This document shows, piece after piece, positions 54,892 to 63,444 of a stretch of DNA of 64,000 bases. The DNA is from Chloroflexota bacterium. Its GTDB lineage: Bacteria; Chloroflexota; Dehalococcoidia; Lucifugimonadales; Lucifugimonadaceae. The notes under the pieces were generated by a model that saw nothing but the letters and a program-made list of their open reading frames with translations, ran no database searches and had not been told where the DNA came from. Each line of letters opens with the position of its first letter. Positions within the stretch are counted from its first letter, which is position 1. Made by a program: the position numbers and the translations under genes. Where the stretch lies: contig JAJCYY010000017.1 in the NCBI GenBank assembly GCA_029262735.1, positions 22,669-86,668 of the forward strand. Reading direction: 5' to 3'.

Positions 54892-57210
54892 CTATCCGCC
54901 GTTATCCCGGTTCCTCATTGCCCAGAACACGCGCTCCGGACTCATTGGAAGTTCGGTGATACGGGCGCCTGTGGCATCAAACACCGCGTTCGACAGTGCG
55001 GCGGCAGGAGGAATGATCGGCGGTTCGCCTACTCCGCGTAGACCAAACGGACCGTCATCAGCAGGCGTTTCGAGTATCACGCACTCCATCATCGGAAGGT
55101 CCAGGGCAGTCGGCATCCGGTAGTCCAACAGGCTTGAATTTCGCATCAGACCGCGATCGTCGTAGACATACTCCTCGTTTAGCGCCCACCCAATGCCCTG
55201 CGCAGCCCCACCGTGCATCTGGCCCTCGACCTGCATGGGATTTACCACTCTGCCAACGTCCTGGAAGATCGTGAAATCGAGGATGTTGACCTTGCCAGTG
55301 TCAGGGTCGATCTCGACATCGGCAACGTTCATCGAGTAGCCGTTTGCAGGCCGCATGTTCGGATTGCTAGAAGCCGTCGCCTCGATCGGAACGGCACGTG
55401 CATTGATGATCTTCGCCGCCTCTTTGAAGCTGACCCGCCTGTCCTGGTTGTCACGAGGGAAGAAGTTGCCGTCATCGAACTCGACGAACTCAGGATCCAC
55501 GCTGAAGTGAGACGCCAGACTGTTGCGCATGATGTCGAGCACGGACATTCCTGCCTTGTAGACAGCGTCGGACTGTGTGCGCGTGACCTTCGAGCCTGCT
55601 GAAGAGCCTGTGAACGGAATGTCATCGGTGTTTGCGATACGAACCGAAACATCGTCCGGGTCGATTCCGACCGTCTCAGCTGCAAGCTGTGCCAGGCCGG
55701 TTCTCACCCCTGCAAGGTCAACTGAGCCAGTTGTCAGGAGAACGTGACCGTCGGGCTGCACCAGCATGCGTGAGCTTGCCTGGTCCACGCCGCACGGCCA
55801 CCAGCCAATTCCAACACCGCGACCCGTTGGCCAGCCGTTCTTCGACTCCTTTATTGGCCGCGTGTAGGAGGCATGGGCCTTCACAGCTTCCAGCATCTCC
55901 TCGATACCGATGCGGGTGTACTGATTGTCGTCGACCGTGTAGTCGCCGGTTTTAGACACATTCATGAGGCGGAAGTCGATCGCTTCGATGCCCAGCGTTC
56001 GTGCCAGTTCGTCCATCACCTGCTCGGTGCAGAATGAGGAGACGGTGGCTCCCGGGGCACGGTATGCGGCAACACGAGGTGTGTTTGTTACGACGTCGTA
56101 GCCGTCCACTCGGCTGTTCTCCGGCTGGTAGCAGGCGAACACGGACTGAACACCGCGCATTATTGGCGCGCCGGGGAAGGCTCCAGCACCGTAGACGAGC
56201 CTTGATTGCGCCGCCTTCAGCTTGCCGTCTTTCGTGGCGCCCATCTTTATCGTCACAACGGCGGCGGCCCCCGGGCCCGTGGCCTTCAGGACCTCCTCAC
56301 GATTGAGCACGATCTTTACCGGTTTTCCGGACTTTTTCGAGAGAATAGCGGCTATTGGCGTGACGCGCGGGATGGTCTTGGCCCCGAACGCGCCGCCGAC
56401 CTCAAGCGGTGTGACGGTGATGTTGCTGAGATCGACTTTGAGTAGATTTGCCAGGTTGCCGCGGACTGCGAAAGAGCCCTGGGTGTTCGCCCAGACATCG
56501 ATGTGCCCGTTCTCCTGCCAGAACACGGTTTCAGCTTCGGGCTCAAGATAGCCCTGGTGGACGATTGAAGTCTTAAAAGTGCGCTCGACGATCACGTCAG
56601 ATTCAGCGAACCCCTTTTCAACATCGCCACGACCGGCTTCCATATGCGCCGAGATGTTGCTCGGTTGGTCGCCAGTGCCACTGAGAGAACGGGCCACAAG
56701 ACCTTCGTGGAGAACTGGTGCGTCTGACGCCATCGCCTCAATTGGATCGGTTACCGGTTCAAGCACTTCGTACTCGACCTTCACGAGCCTCGCTGCCTCG
56801 GTTGCGACGTGGGCATCGGTGGCGGCGACAGCAGCAACTGGATGTCCCTCGAATAGTACCTTTCGCCGTGCCATCATCAGGTTGGCGAGGAACTGTATGC
56901 CGATGTCGACTTCGCCGGTGTCAACGTCGCCGCTAACGTCGGACGGGAAGTCGGCGGCGGTGCAGACGGCCAGGACGCCAGGCAACTGCTCAGCGTCCGA
57001 GGTGTCGATGCTCACGATGCGGGCGTGTGCGTGGGGCGAGCGGACGATGACGCCGTGCAGCGAACCAGGGAGGGTGAGGTCGGCGCCGAATTGAGTACGG
57101 CCGGTGACCTTCTCAGCTCCATCGACCTTCTCATGAGATTTGCCGAATCCTTTGAAGGTCAGTCCGTCTGAGTTGGTGCGGCGAGGCGACTGCGAGGGTG
57201 TTGTGACCAT
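54892..57210 (-). CDS. Orphan molybdopterin-binding subunit, xanthine dehydrogenase family
   Basis: A 772-residue large subunit of the xanthine dehydrogenase/CoxL family. It starts at MVTTPSQSP with the first domain KVTGRTQFGADLTLPG. Moco-binding segments are GGAFGAKTIPRVTP and YRAPGATVSSF. The catalytic glutamate is in GVGEPPIIPP. In the usual TG..E.GQG site it reads TGSVDLAGVRTG, without the GQG. The FAD and Fe-S subunits are not adjacent on either side. A stand-alone Mo-hydroxylase, or a partner encoded elsewhere, is required. The substrate is unknown; the enzyme would hydroxylate a carbon atom, likely aldehyde or heterocycle. Confidence 0.9.
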   Translation of the reverse strand: MVTTPSQSPRRTNSDGLTFKGFGKSHEKVDGAEKVTGRTQFGADLTLPGSLHGVIVRSPHAHARIVSIDTSDAEQLPGVLAVCTAADFPSDVSGDVDTGEVDIGIQFLANLMMARRKVLFEGHPVAAVAATDAHVATEAARLVKVEYEVLEPVTDPIEAMASDAPVLHEGLVARSLSGTGDQPSNISAHMEAGRGDVEKGFAESDVIVERTFKTSIVHQGYLEPEAETVFWQENGHIDVWANTQGSFAVRGNLANLLKVDLSNITVTPLEVGGAFGAKTIPRVTPIAAILSKKSGKPVKIVLNREEVLKATGPGAAAVVTIKMGATKDGKLKAAQSRLVYGAGAFPGAPIMRGVQSVFACYQPENSRVDGYDVVTNTPRVAAYRAPGATVSSFCTEQVMDELARTLGIEAIDFRLMNVSKTGDYTVDDNQYTRIGIEEMLEAVKAHASYTRPIKESKNGWPTGRGVGIGWWPCGVDQASSRMLVQPDGHVLLTTGSVDLAGVRTGLAQLAAETVGIDPDDVSVRIANTDDIPFTGSSAGSKVTRTQSDAVYKAGMSVLDIMRNSLASHFSVDPEFVEFDDGNFFPRDNQDRRVSFKEAAKIINARAVPIEATASSNPNMRPANGYSMNVADVEIDPDTGKVNILDFTIFQDVGRVVNPMQVEGQMHGGAAQGIGWALNEEYVYDDRGLMRNSSLLDYRMPTALDLPMMECVILETPADDGPFGLRGVGEPPIIPPAAALSNAVFDATGARITELPMSPERVFWAMRNRDNGG

Positions 57211-57356
57211 GAATGCTCTCGGGTTGTGCTCTTGCAGGCTCGAATTCTTAAAGATTGACTGATGACAATCGACAATTTACCAAAGGCGGAGTTGTTTGCG
57301 CCGTCTTTCCTGTGGTCAGAGACCGAATAACCGGGAATAGTGGGCAGAGTGCTCCG

Positions 57357-57815
57357 CTATTTCTTCGTGCGCTCAGAGAATTCGTCGTGCGCTGGCACGT
57401 CTTCGCCGACAACCCAGAGCCAGTAGTAGATACCCATCGGTCCCATGAACTTGAACTGCTGGCGGATATCCGCCATAAGATCGTAGAAGTTATCGAACGA
57501 CCGTAGATAGTTCTTGAATCCGTCGTGCTCGTCGTCGAGCTCGATCATCTTCCGGGCGTTACCGACTATCGCCGCGAGCTTCCGCTTATTGCGGATCACG
57601 CGTTTGTCGTCGCCGAGCGCAGCAACTTTCTCAGGGCCGTATGAGGCGATTGCGCCTGTCTGGAACTCGTCCAGGGCTTCACGGATGTCTGGCCATTTAG
57701 ACTCGACTACCTTCCATGACATCCCGCTCTGGAACACCGCTTTTGTCTGGATCTCCAGGTAGTCGTCAAGCGACTTCGGCTCAATGCGCGGCGGCGCTCC
57801 CTGTTCTGATGGCAT
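57357..57815 (-). CDS. DNA-3-methyladenine glycosylase I (Tag)-like, degenerate
   Basis: A 152-residue Tag-family protein. It shares SGMSWKVVESKW, VIRNKRKLAAIVGNARKM and FKFMGPMGIYYWLWVVG with E. coli Tag (GLSWITVL, GIIRHRGKIQAIIGNARA and FKFVGTTICYSFMQACGL). Tag's zinc-snap ligands (C4, H17, H175, C179) are absent; the protein has no cysteine at all. The position of the catalytic Glu38 aligns with Ala. It may bind DNA or bases without the usual glycosylase chemistry. AGGGAG precedes ATG 57815. It is 23 bp upstream of the F420-type gene on the same strand. Confidence 0.8.
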   Translation of the reverse strand: MPSEQGAPPRIEPKSLDDYLEIQTKAVFQSGMSWKVVESKWPDIREALDEFQTGAIASYGPEKVAALGDDKRVIRNKRKLAAIVGNARKMIELDDEHDGFKNYLRSFDNFYDLMADIRQQFKFMGPMGIYYWLWVVGEDVPAHDEFSERTKK

Positions 57816-57837
57816 ATGGCTCTCCCTTCAGTTCCGC

Positions 57838-58206
57838 TTAATGGTTGATGTCGATCGCCACTGGCAGTGCCGTTCTGCCCCATTCCGCCAGGTCGCCAGC
57901 ACGCCCCGGCTGGTACTTGTCTACGAGTAGCCGTCGGGCGAGCGCATCTTCTTCGCCGGTCTCGTCAACTGCCCTTCCGTGGCCGTGGAACGTTTGACCT
58001 GATACTCGGACGGACACTGTATCTTTGCGAAGTATGTTTCGCACCCAGTTCGATCGGTCGCGACCTCCAGACAGCATATAGATCGTAGCTCCGCTCACGC
58101 CGAACCAAATCTCGATCTCTCGAGGGAGACCTGAGACGCGACCGGTTTTTGTCAGGTAGCAGAACTCCTCGTTGGTTAGAGCGGACAGTTCTGAAAGTAC
58201 CGCCAA
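57838..58206 (-). CDS. Deazaflavin (F420)-dependent nitroreductase-like protein
   Basis: A 122-residue DUF385-type split-barrel protein (Ddn family). CYLTKTGRVSGLPREIEIWF and YMLSGGRDRSNWVRNI match the family's LTTxGRxSG and GG..D..WxxN features. These bind F420H2 and reduce quinones or nitro compounds. The start is TTG 58206, with GAGG 6 nt upstream. Members of this family are common in actinobacteria and Chloroflexota. The substrate is unknown. Confidence 0.82.
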   Translation of the reverse strand: MAVLSELSALTNEEFCYLTKTGRVSGLPREIEIWFGVSGATIYMLSGGRDRSNWVRNILRKDTVSVRVSGQTFHGHGRAVDETGEEDALARRLLVDKYQPGRAGDLAEWGRTALPVAIDINH

Positions 58207-58301
58207 TCAGATCCTCGTTTCGTGGCGTCACCCGACTAGCAGAACGACGCAGCGTAGTCGGAATTTCGACAGCCGTTGCCGTCCAACCACCATTTTTGGT
58301 G

Positions 58302-59087
58302 TCAGCCGGTCGCTGTCCAGCCATCGGGGAGTGGCCATTGCCTGATGCCGTCCTGTGGCTCATATCCGATCACCTGCCGTGCGTGTTCGAGGTCCCGGAA
58401 TCGGGTGAAGTTGTTTGAAACGCCAAAGACGATATCGAACATCACGCTTTCTGGCGCCTCGACACACCGCCGCACCACCTGCGCAGCATCCCGATGGCTC
58501 AGGTAGACGGCAGCTTCACGCGCGCTTGCCGGCCGGTCCTCAGCGCGGACTCGGCCGAGCCTGATGCAGATGACCGAGATGCCGTGCTGCTCCGCAAACG
58601 ACCTGCCAAGCGCTTCTCCGAAGAGTTTGGCTGCGCCGTACACCGTATCTGGCCGCGGCGGATCGAGATGCGTCAGGACCGGGTGCGGCTGTGGGATGTC
58701 AGCCAGCCGCACTTCGGTCATTGCCAGAAACGGCTCTTCGGTTTCGTAGGCGTGAACAGTGGAACCAGAGCTTCCGAAGACGATTCGGCGCACGCCCGCT
58801 TCCTTTGCAGCCTCGAATACGTTGTGAGTGCCGTGGACATTAACCTCGAGTTGCTGCTGGTCATCGGGGCCGAGGTAGGCGGCCATATGGACAACGGTAT
58901 CGACGCCTGAGAAAGCAGGCCTGATGGCATCCAGCTCTGTGATATCGGCTGTGACCGTTTCAATGCCGTCGACGGGTCTGCGATTCAGCGCCCTGACCTT
59001 GTAAGTTCCCGCGAGGTCACGCCCCGCGAGGCCGCCGATGATGCCGCTCATGCCTGTAATCAGGATGGTCCTGCTGCTATCGGACAT
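58302..59087 (-). CDS. NAD-dependent epimerase/dehydratase (paralogue 2)
   Basis: A 261-residue extended SDR. The NAD motif is ILITGMSGIIGGLAG. HMAAYLGP, the VFGSSGSTVHAYE serine region and the active-site YGAAK follow. Compared with the next gene it shares ITGMSGxIGGLA, AIRPAFxGxDTV and SVICIRxGxV. The two are tandem duplicates. ATG 59087 overlaps the upstream stop by 11 bp and GGAG is upstream. They act on nucleotide sugars or related alcohols; the substrate is unknown. Confidence 0.9.
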   Translation of the reverse strand: MSDSSRTILITGMSGIIGGLAGRDLAGTYKVRALNRRPVDGIETVTADITELDAIRPAFSGVDTVVHMAAYLGPDDQQQLEVNVHGTHNVFEAAKEAGVRRIVFGSSGSTVHAYETEEPFLAMTEVRLADIPQPHPVLTHLDPPRPDTVYGAAKLFGEALGRSFAEQHGISVICIRLGRVRAEDRPASAREAAVYLSHRDAAQVVRRCVEAPESVMFDIVFGVSNNFTRFRDLEHARQVIGYEPQDGIRQWPLPDGWTATG

Positions 59088-59874
59088 GTTGCGGTACTCC
59101 GAATCCGTGCTGTGCCGCAGAGTCACGCGGAGTGAAGCCGAGCGCGTCTTTCGCGTTGCTCCAGTCGCGGTAGTTCAGAGGGTTGTCAGATACGGCAAAG
59201 AAGGTGTCGAAGCGGAGGCTCTCCGACGCGGCGACGCTAAGTCTGAGCATCTGCACGATGTCGTGATGGCTGCACCAGACGGCAGCGTTGCGGGCATTCA
59301 GCGGCACATTCTCGATCTCAACTTTCCCGACGCGGATACAGATCACCGACAGGTCGTGCGCCTCCGAGTAGGCGCGGCCGATCGCCTCGCTCCAGAGCTT
59401 GGTCACGGCGTAATCGCCGCGTGGCCTCGGTTGATGGTCGACTGTGATCATCTCCAGATCATCCGGGCGCGTGACTGATGGGTCGCCGCTCACAAGCGAA
59501 CGGTATGGCTCGTCTTTTTCGTAACCGCCGACAACCGCTCCGCTACTGGCGAGGATTACCCGTTTTACGCCCGCTTGACGCGCCGCCTCAAGCACGTTGT
59601 AGGTACCGACGACGTTGGCGCTGTAGTGAGTATCGAAGGGAAGGTTGCCGCGTGATGCAGCCAGGTGAAGCACGGTGTCGGCGCCGTCGAACGCCGGTCG
59701 CATTGCATCGAAATCGGCGATATCTGCGACTGTGTAAGGCCAGCCTTCGACCGCTGTGCGTCCGATGCCACTTATCTCGTACTTGTCTGAAAGCGAACGC
59801 GCAGCCAGGCCGCCGATCAGCCCGGACATCCCGGTTATGAGGACCTTGTTTTTCATGTGCGTGTGCCGATTCAC
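59077..59874 (-). CDS. NAD-dependent epimerase/dehydratase (paralogue 1)
   Basis: A 265-residue extended SDR. The NAD motif is VLITGMSGLIGGLAARSL. The active site has ASSGAVVGGYE and YAVTK (Y-x-x-x-K). GTG 59874 shares its TG with the recG stop (GTGA, 59871-59874). The ATG at 59856 is an in-frame alternative that fits the family start. It is a duplicate of the next gene. Position downstream of recG is probably incidental, though coupled translation is likely. Confidence 0.9.
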   Translation of the reverse strand: MNRHTHMKNKVLITGMSGLIGGLAARSLSDKYEISGIGRTAVEGWPYTVADIADFDAMRPAFDGADTVLHLAASRGNLPFDTHYSANVVGTYNVLEAARQAGVKRVILASSGAVVGGYEKDEPYRSLVSGDPSVTRPDDLEMITVDHQPRPRGDYAVTKLWSEAIGRAYSEAHDLSVICIRVGKVEIENVPLNARNAAVWCSHHDIVQMLRLSVAASESLRFDTFFAVSDNPLNYRDWSNAKDALGFTPRDSAAQHGFGVPQHVR

Positions 59875-62408
59875 GAAAGCTCGCCAGGTCGCCCTCGGGC
59901 GAACAAAGCAAGCTCAGCGGATAGCGCCGAGTTCTCTGGAGCTGCAAGTTCCGGGTCGGCGGCCAGTAGTCTACCCGCTTCATCCCGGCACGCCTCTATA
60001 AGGTCGAGATCAGCCGGTGTTGCGACCGTCATCTGCGCCCACCCGCTCTGGCGGGTCCCGGTGTATTCGCCGGGGCCGCGTAGAGCAAGATCTCTGTCCG
60101 CAAGTTCAAATCCGTCCGAAATCTCTTCGACAGTTCGAAGCCGGACGATCGCATCATCTGACGGGCTGTCTGAAAGCAGGTAGCAGGTCCCGGCGTTGCC
60201 GCCGCGACCCACTCTGCCTCGTAACTGATGCAGCTGCGAAAGCCCAAAGCGATCTGCGCTCTCGATCAGCATCACGGTAGCGTTCGGAACGTCAACGCCA
60301 ACCTCGATCACCGGCGTTGCGACCAGCACCTGCGTTTCGCCACTTCTGAACTTCTCCATCGCCGCTTGCTTTTCCAAGATCGGCATGCGGCCATGGAGCA
60401 GGCCGAGCTTGAGGTCGGCGAGTGGCCCCGTGGAGAGGTGTTCAAATTCCGGGATAGCGGCACGCGCAGGGATCGAATCGGACTGATCGATAAGCGGACA
60501 GACGACGAATGCCTGCCTGCCCGCGCGGACCTCAGCGCGTAGCTGCTCATATGCCTGCTGTCGTAGAAATTCATCACGTGCCCAGACGGTGCGTAACGGG
60601 CTGCGGCCGGACGGCATCTCCTTGAGCACAGATACATCGAGATCTCCGTACACCGTAAGGGCAAGGGTGCGCGGGATGGGCGTTGCCGACATCGCCAGCA
60701 TGTGTGGGCGCGGCTCCCGCTTTCCGAGTAAGGCCCGCTGCTCGACGCCGAATCGGTGCTGTTCATCGACGACCGCAAGAGCAAGTTTTGGAATCTCCAC
60801 CGATTCCTGCAGCAAAGCGTGTGTGCCGATTACTACATCGATTTCACCTGCTGCGATCAGTTCACGCATCCTGGACTTCTGTGCAGGTGACTGGCTTCCG
60901 GTGAGTAATCCGACGGTCACCGATCTGTCGCTGAATCCGGGCATGCTGGCGCGGGTGATTGAGGATGGCAGTAGCGGAGTTGGCACTGCGCCCAACTGGC
61001 GAGATGTGCTCAAGAAGTGCTGTTCGGCCAGGACCTCTGTTGGAGCCAGGAATGCGCCCTGGTAGCCGTTGGCAACGCAGGCGAGGATGGCTGAGAGGGC
61101 CACGACCGTCTTGCCGCTGCCGACCTCTCCCTGCAGCAGGCGGGCCATCGGAACACCCGTCGCCATATCATCGAGCAGTGATCGCAACGTGGCCTGCTGA
61201 TCTTCCGTCAACTCAAACTCAAGGCTGGATAGGAACGCGGCTGTCACTTCGTGCCCGTTTGCTATTAGCTGCGCACCGGCCCTCGACTGCCACATTTGCC
61301 GATTTCGCAGTACGAGCAGCTGATTGAGTAGCAGTTCATCGAACGCTAGCCTGCGTCGAGCTAACTCTGCGGCCGTTGTGGACGCAGGGAAGTGCATGTC
61401 AGAAATGGCCGCGGTGACCGCTGGCAGGTGCTGTCGCTCGAGAACGTCCGGCTGGAGTGTCTCCTGGACGAGCGGAATGCCGACCTCAAGCGCGTTGCGG
61501 GTGGCGTTTCGAATAGTGCGTTGCGGAAGTCCCTCTGTGGTCGGGTAGACGGGGAGCAGGTTCCCGGCATGTGTCAACGAGCCGCTGCCATTGTCCATGA
61601 CCTCGTACTCAGGACTCTCGATCTGAGCCTGTCCGCGGAACTCGTTGACTTTGCCGCTGACCGCAATGTTGGTGCCTGGCTTGAGGCTGTTGGCAAGATA
61701 CGGCTGGCCGAAGAATGTGGCGGTCGCCAGCCCTGATCCGTCGCTCACAAGCACTCGGGCAGCTCCGGTGCGACCAATTGATAGTTTCTCAGTGCGGACA
61801 ACGTGGCCGATCAGGGTTGTTTCCTGCCCAAACTCCAGGAGAGCGATCTTCGTTGGTTTCGAGTAGTCGATGTGCCGTCTCGGGAACAGCCGCAGAAGGT
61901 CCTTGAGAGTTGTCACCTCGCTCTTCGCCAGTTTGTTTGTTGTAGCGCGTGTCAGGAATGCGAGGTCAGTTAGTGGTGCGTCGAGCGAAGTTGGGGGTTT
62001 GGGCGTTGGTCGAGTAGCAGATCCGCCCCGGCGTTTCGGCTGCTGTCTAGATCCTGCGGCGGCCTTGCCTGCCTTTGCCGATCCGCTGTTCTTGTTCGTC
62101 GAAGTTTTAGCTGGTGCGCGGTCGCCGAATGCGCTTGATGCCGATGAGCCGAGCCGTTGCAGGGCGTTTTCAACCCACATCTGCCGCTGTCCGGGACCGA
62201 GAGACGAGTAACGGCCAGACTCTCGTGGGGGCAGGGTGTTGAGCCAGGGAATCAGGCCGCCGAACGACGCGAGAAGCGCATCGAGTCCACCCATTACCGC
62301 CTGATCGCTGTATTCGAGCCCGCGTTCGTGCAGCAGAACGCGTTTTAGCCTTGTCTCGGCTTCTGCGGGTGAGAGGGGAGCGGATTCGCGGTGGGTTCTG
62401 GCGGGCAT
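59871..62408 (-). CDS. recG: ATP-dependent DNA helicase RecG
   Basis: An 845-residue branch-migration helicase that reverses stalled forks and processes Holliday junctions. A wedge/OB domain starts near residue 160. The helicase motifs are GEVGSGKTVVAL (Walker A), DEQHRFGVEQR (DExH) and LRGRVGRGGNAGTCYL (motif VI). The N-terminal 150 residues exceed the E. coli protein; they include a basic, low-complexity linker (about 95-150: KTSTNKNSGSAKAGKAAAG) absent from most RecG. The start ATG 62408 lacks an RBS. The gene is coupled to the first epimerase. Confidence 0.95.
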   Translation of the reverse strand: MPARTHRESAPLSPAEAETRLKRVLLHERGLEYSDQAVMGGLDALLASFGGLIPWLNTLPPRESGRYSSLGPGQRQMWVENALQRLGSSASSAFGDRAPAKTSTNKNSGSAKAGKAAAGSRQQPKRRGGSATRPTPKPPTSLDAPLTDLAFLTRATTNKLAKSEVTTLKDLLRLFPRRHIDYSKPTKIALLEFGQETTLIGHVVRTEKLSIGRTGAARVLVSDGSGLATATFFGQPYLANSLKPGTNIAVSGKVNEFRGQAQIESPEYEVMDNGSGSLTHAGNLLPVYPTTEGLPQRTIRNATRNALEVGIPLVQETLQPDVLERQHLPAVTAAISDMHFPASTTAAELARRRLAFDELLLNQLLVLRNRQMWQSRAGAQLIANGHEVTAAFLSSLEFELTEDQQATLRSLLDDMATGVPMARLLQGEVGSGKTVVALSAILACVANGYQGAFLAPTEVLAEQHFLSTSRQLGAVPTPLLPSSITRASMPGFSDRSVTVGLLTGSQSPAQKSRMRELIAAGEIDVVIGTHALLQESVEIPKLALAVVDEQHRFGVEQRALLGKREPRPHMLAMSATPIPRTLALTVYGDLDVSVLKEMPSGRSPLRTVWARDEFLRQQAYEQLRAEVRAGRQAFVVCPLIDQSDSIPARAAIPEFEHLSTGPLADLKLGLLHGRMPILEKQAAMEKFRSGETQVLVATPVIEVGVDVPNATVMLIESADRFGLSQLHQLRGRVGRGGNAGTCYLLSDSPSDDAIVRLRTVEEISDGFELADRDLALRGPGEYTGTRQSGWAQMTVATPADLDLIEACRDEAGRLLAADPELAAPENSALSAELALFARGRPGELS

Positions 62409-62540
62409 CAGGTTTAGCGAGGTGTCAGTTCAGGTTTTCCGGCCGACGATCGCCGGGATGTGGGCGCTGGAGAACAGCAGGGTGAATCCTACCGCGATCC
62501 CGCTGTCGGCCTGACGGTAATGACGCCTCTTCGGACGACG

Positions 62541-63389
62541 TTACGCCTGGTTCGCCCGAATGATCCCGAACCCAAGCATTCCCGGTCCGAGATACGTGCC
62601 GACCACCGGTCCAAGCTGGGCAATGAGCGGTTTTCCGTCAGGAGCGTACTCGCTCAGGTCGGAGGCTATCTCTTCCGCCAGATCGAGATCGGTCGTGTAC
62701 AGGACGCATAGGGCCTCAAGAGGTGCGGCTTCGGCGACTATCTTCTTTATTCGGGCGATTCCGCGGGACCTGGTACGAGCCCGCTCGATTCCGTGGGCTT
62801 CTCCGTCAACGAGAGCAAGTATCGGCTTTATGCGTAGCAGTGACCCGAGCAGCGCCTGCGCCTTGCCGATGCGCCCGCCTTTTTGCAGGTACTCAAGTGT
62901 TTCGACAAGGCCGGTAAACCGTGCTCTCGAGCTCATTGAGTTGGCTATTTCGACAACTTCGGCAAGAGAACTTCCGGCAGCGGCGGCCTTCGCAACCCCG
63001 ATTGCAATTAGCCCCAGTGCCATTGATGCCTGAAGCGTGTCGACGGTCTCGACCGTGATGCCCTCGTCTTTGACCTCGGCGGCAGCCTGGAGTGCTGCCG
63101 AATATGTGGCGCTGACCTTTGACGAGAGGTGCAACGACACGATTCCGTCATGGTCTTTTGCCAGCTGCTGGTAGGTCTCAATAAACGTGCCTGCGGACGG
63201 AGCGGAGGTGGTTGGGAACACCTTTCCAGACTGCAGGCGCTCGTAGAACTGGTCGCCGTGAATGTCCACGCCGTCACGATATGCGTCGTCTCCAAAATGG
63301 ACGTGGAGCGGGACGACGGTAATGCCGTACTGCTGGGCCAGGTCTTTTGGCAGATCCGAGGTGCTGTCGGTGACTACTGCAACGGTCAT
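62541..63389 (-). CDS. DegV-family fatty-acid-binding protein (FakB-like)
   Basis: A 282-residue DegV protein. VAVVTDSTSDLP and VVPLHVHFGDDAYRDGVDI open it, TTSAPSAGTFIETYQQL is the ligand loop, and RIGKAQALLGSLLRIKP sits in the second half. FakB proteins bind a fatty acid and present it to FakA for phosphorylation. The next gene on the same strand upstream is the DAK2/FakA-type gene, supporting that pairing. GGAAC-type RBS precedes ATG 63389. Carbon-chain specificity is not known. Confidence 0.92.
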   Translation of the reverse strand: MTVAVVTDSTSDLPKDLAQQYGITVVPLHVHFGDDAYRDGVDIHGDQFYERLQSGKVFPTTSAPSAGTFIETYQQLAKDHDGIVSLHLSSKVSATYSAALQAAAEVKDEGITVETVDTLQASMALGLIAIGVAKAAAAGSSLAEVVEIANSMSSRARFTGLVETLEYLQKGGRIGKAQALLGSLLRIKPILALVDGEAHGIERARTRSRGIARIKKIVAEAAPLEALCVLYTTDLDLAEEIASDLSEYAPDGKPLIAQLGPVVGTYLGPGMLGFGIIRANQA

Positions 63390-63444
63390 CGTGCTGGTTC
63401 CTTTGGCCTTCGCTGGCTGGCTGTGTCCCGATCAAATGGCCTAA

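Noticed and set aside
60100..60125. Sequence resembling a tRNA T-arm (AGTTCAAATCC)
   Set aside because: It lies inside recG in frame and no cloverleaf can be built around it.
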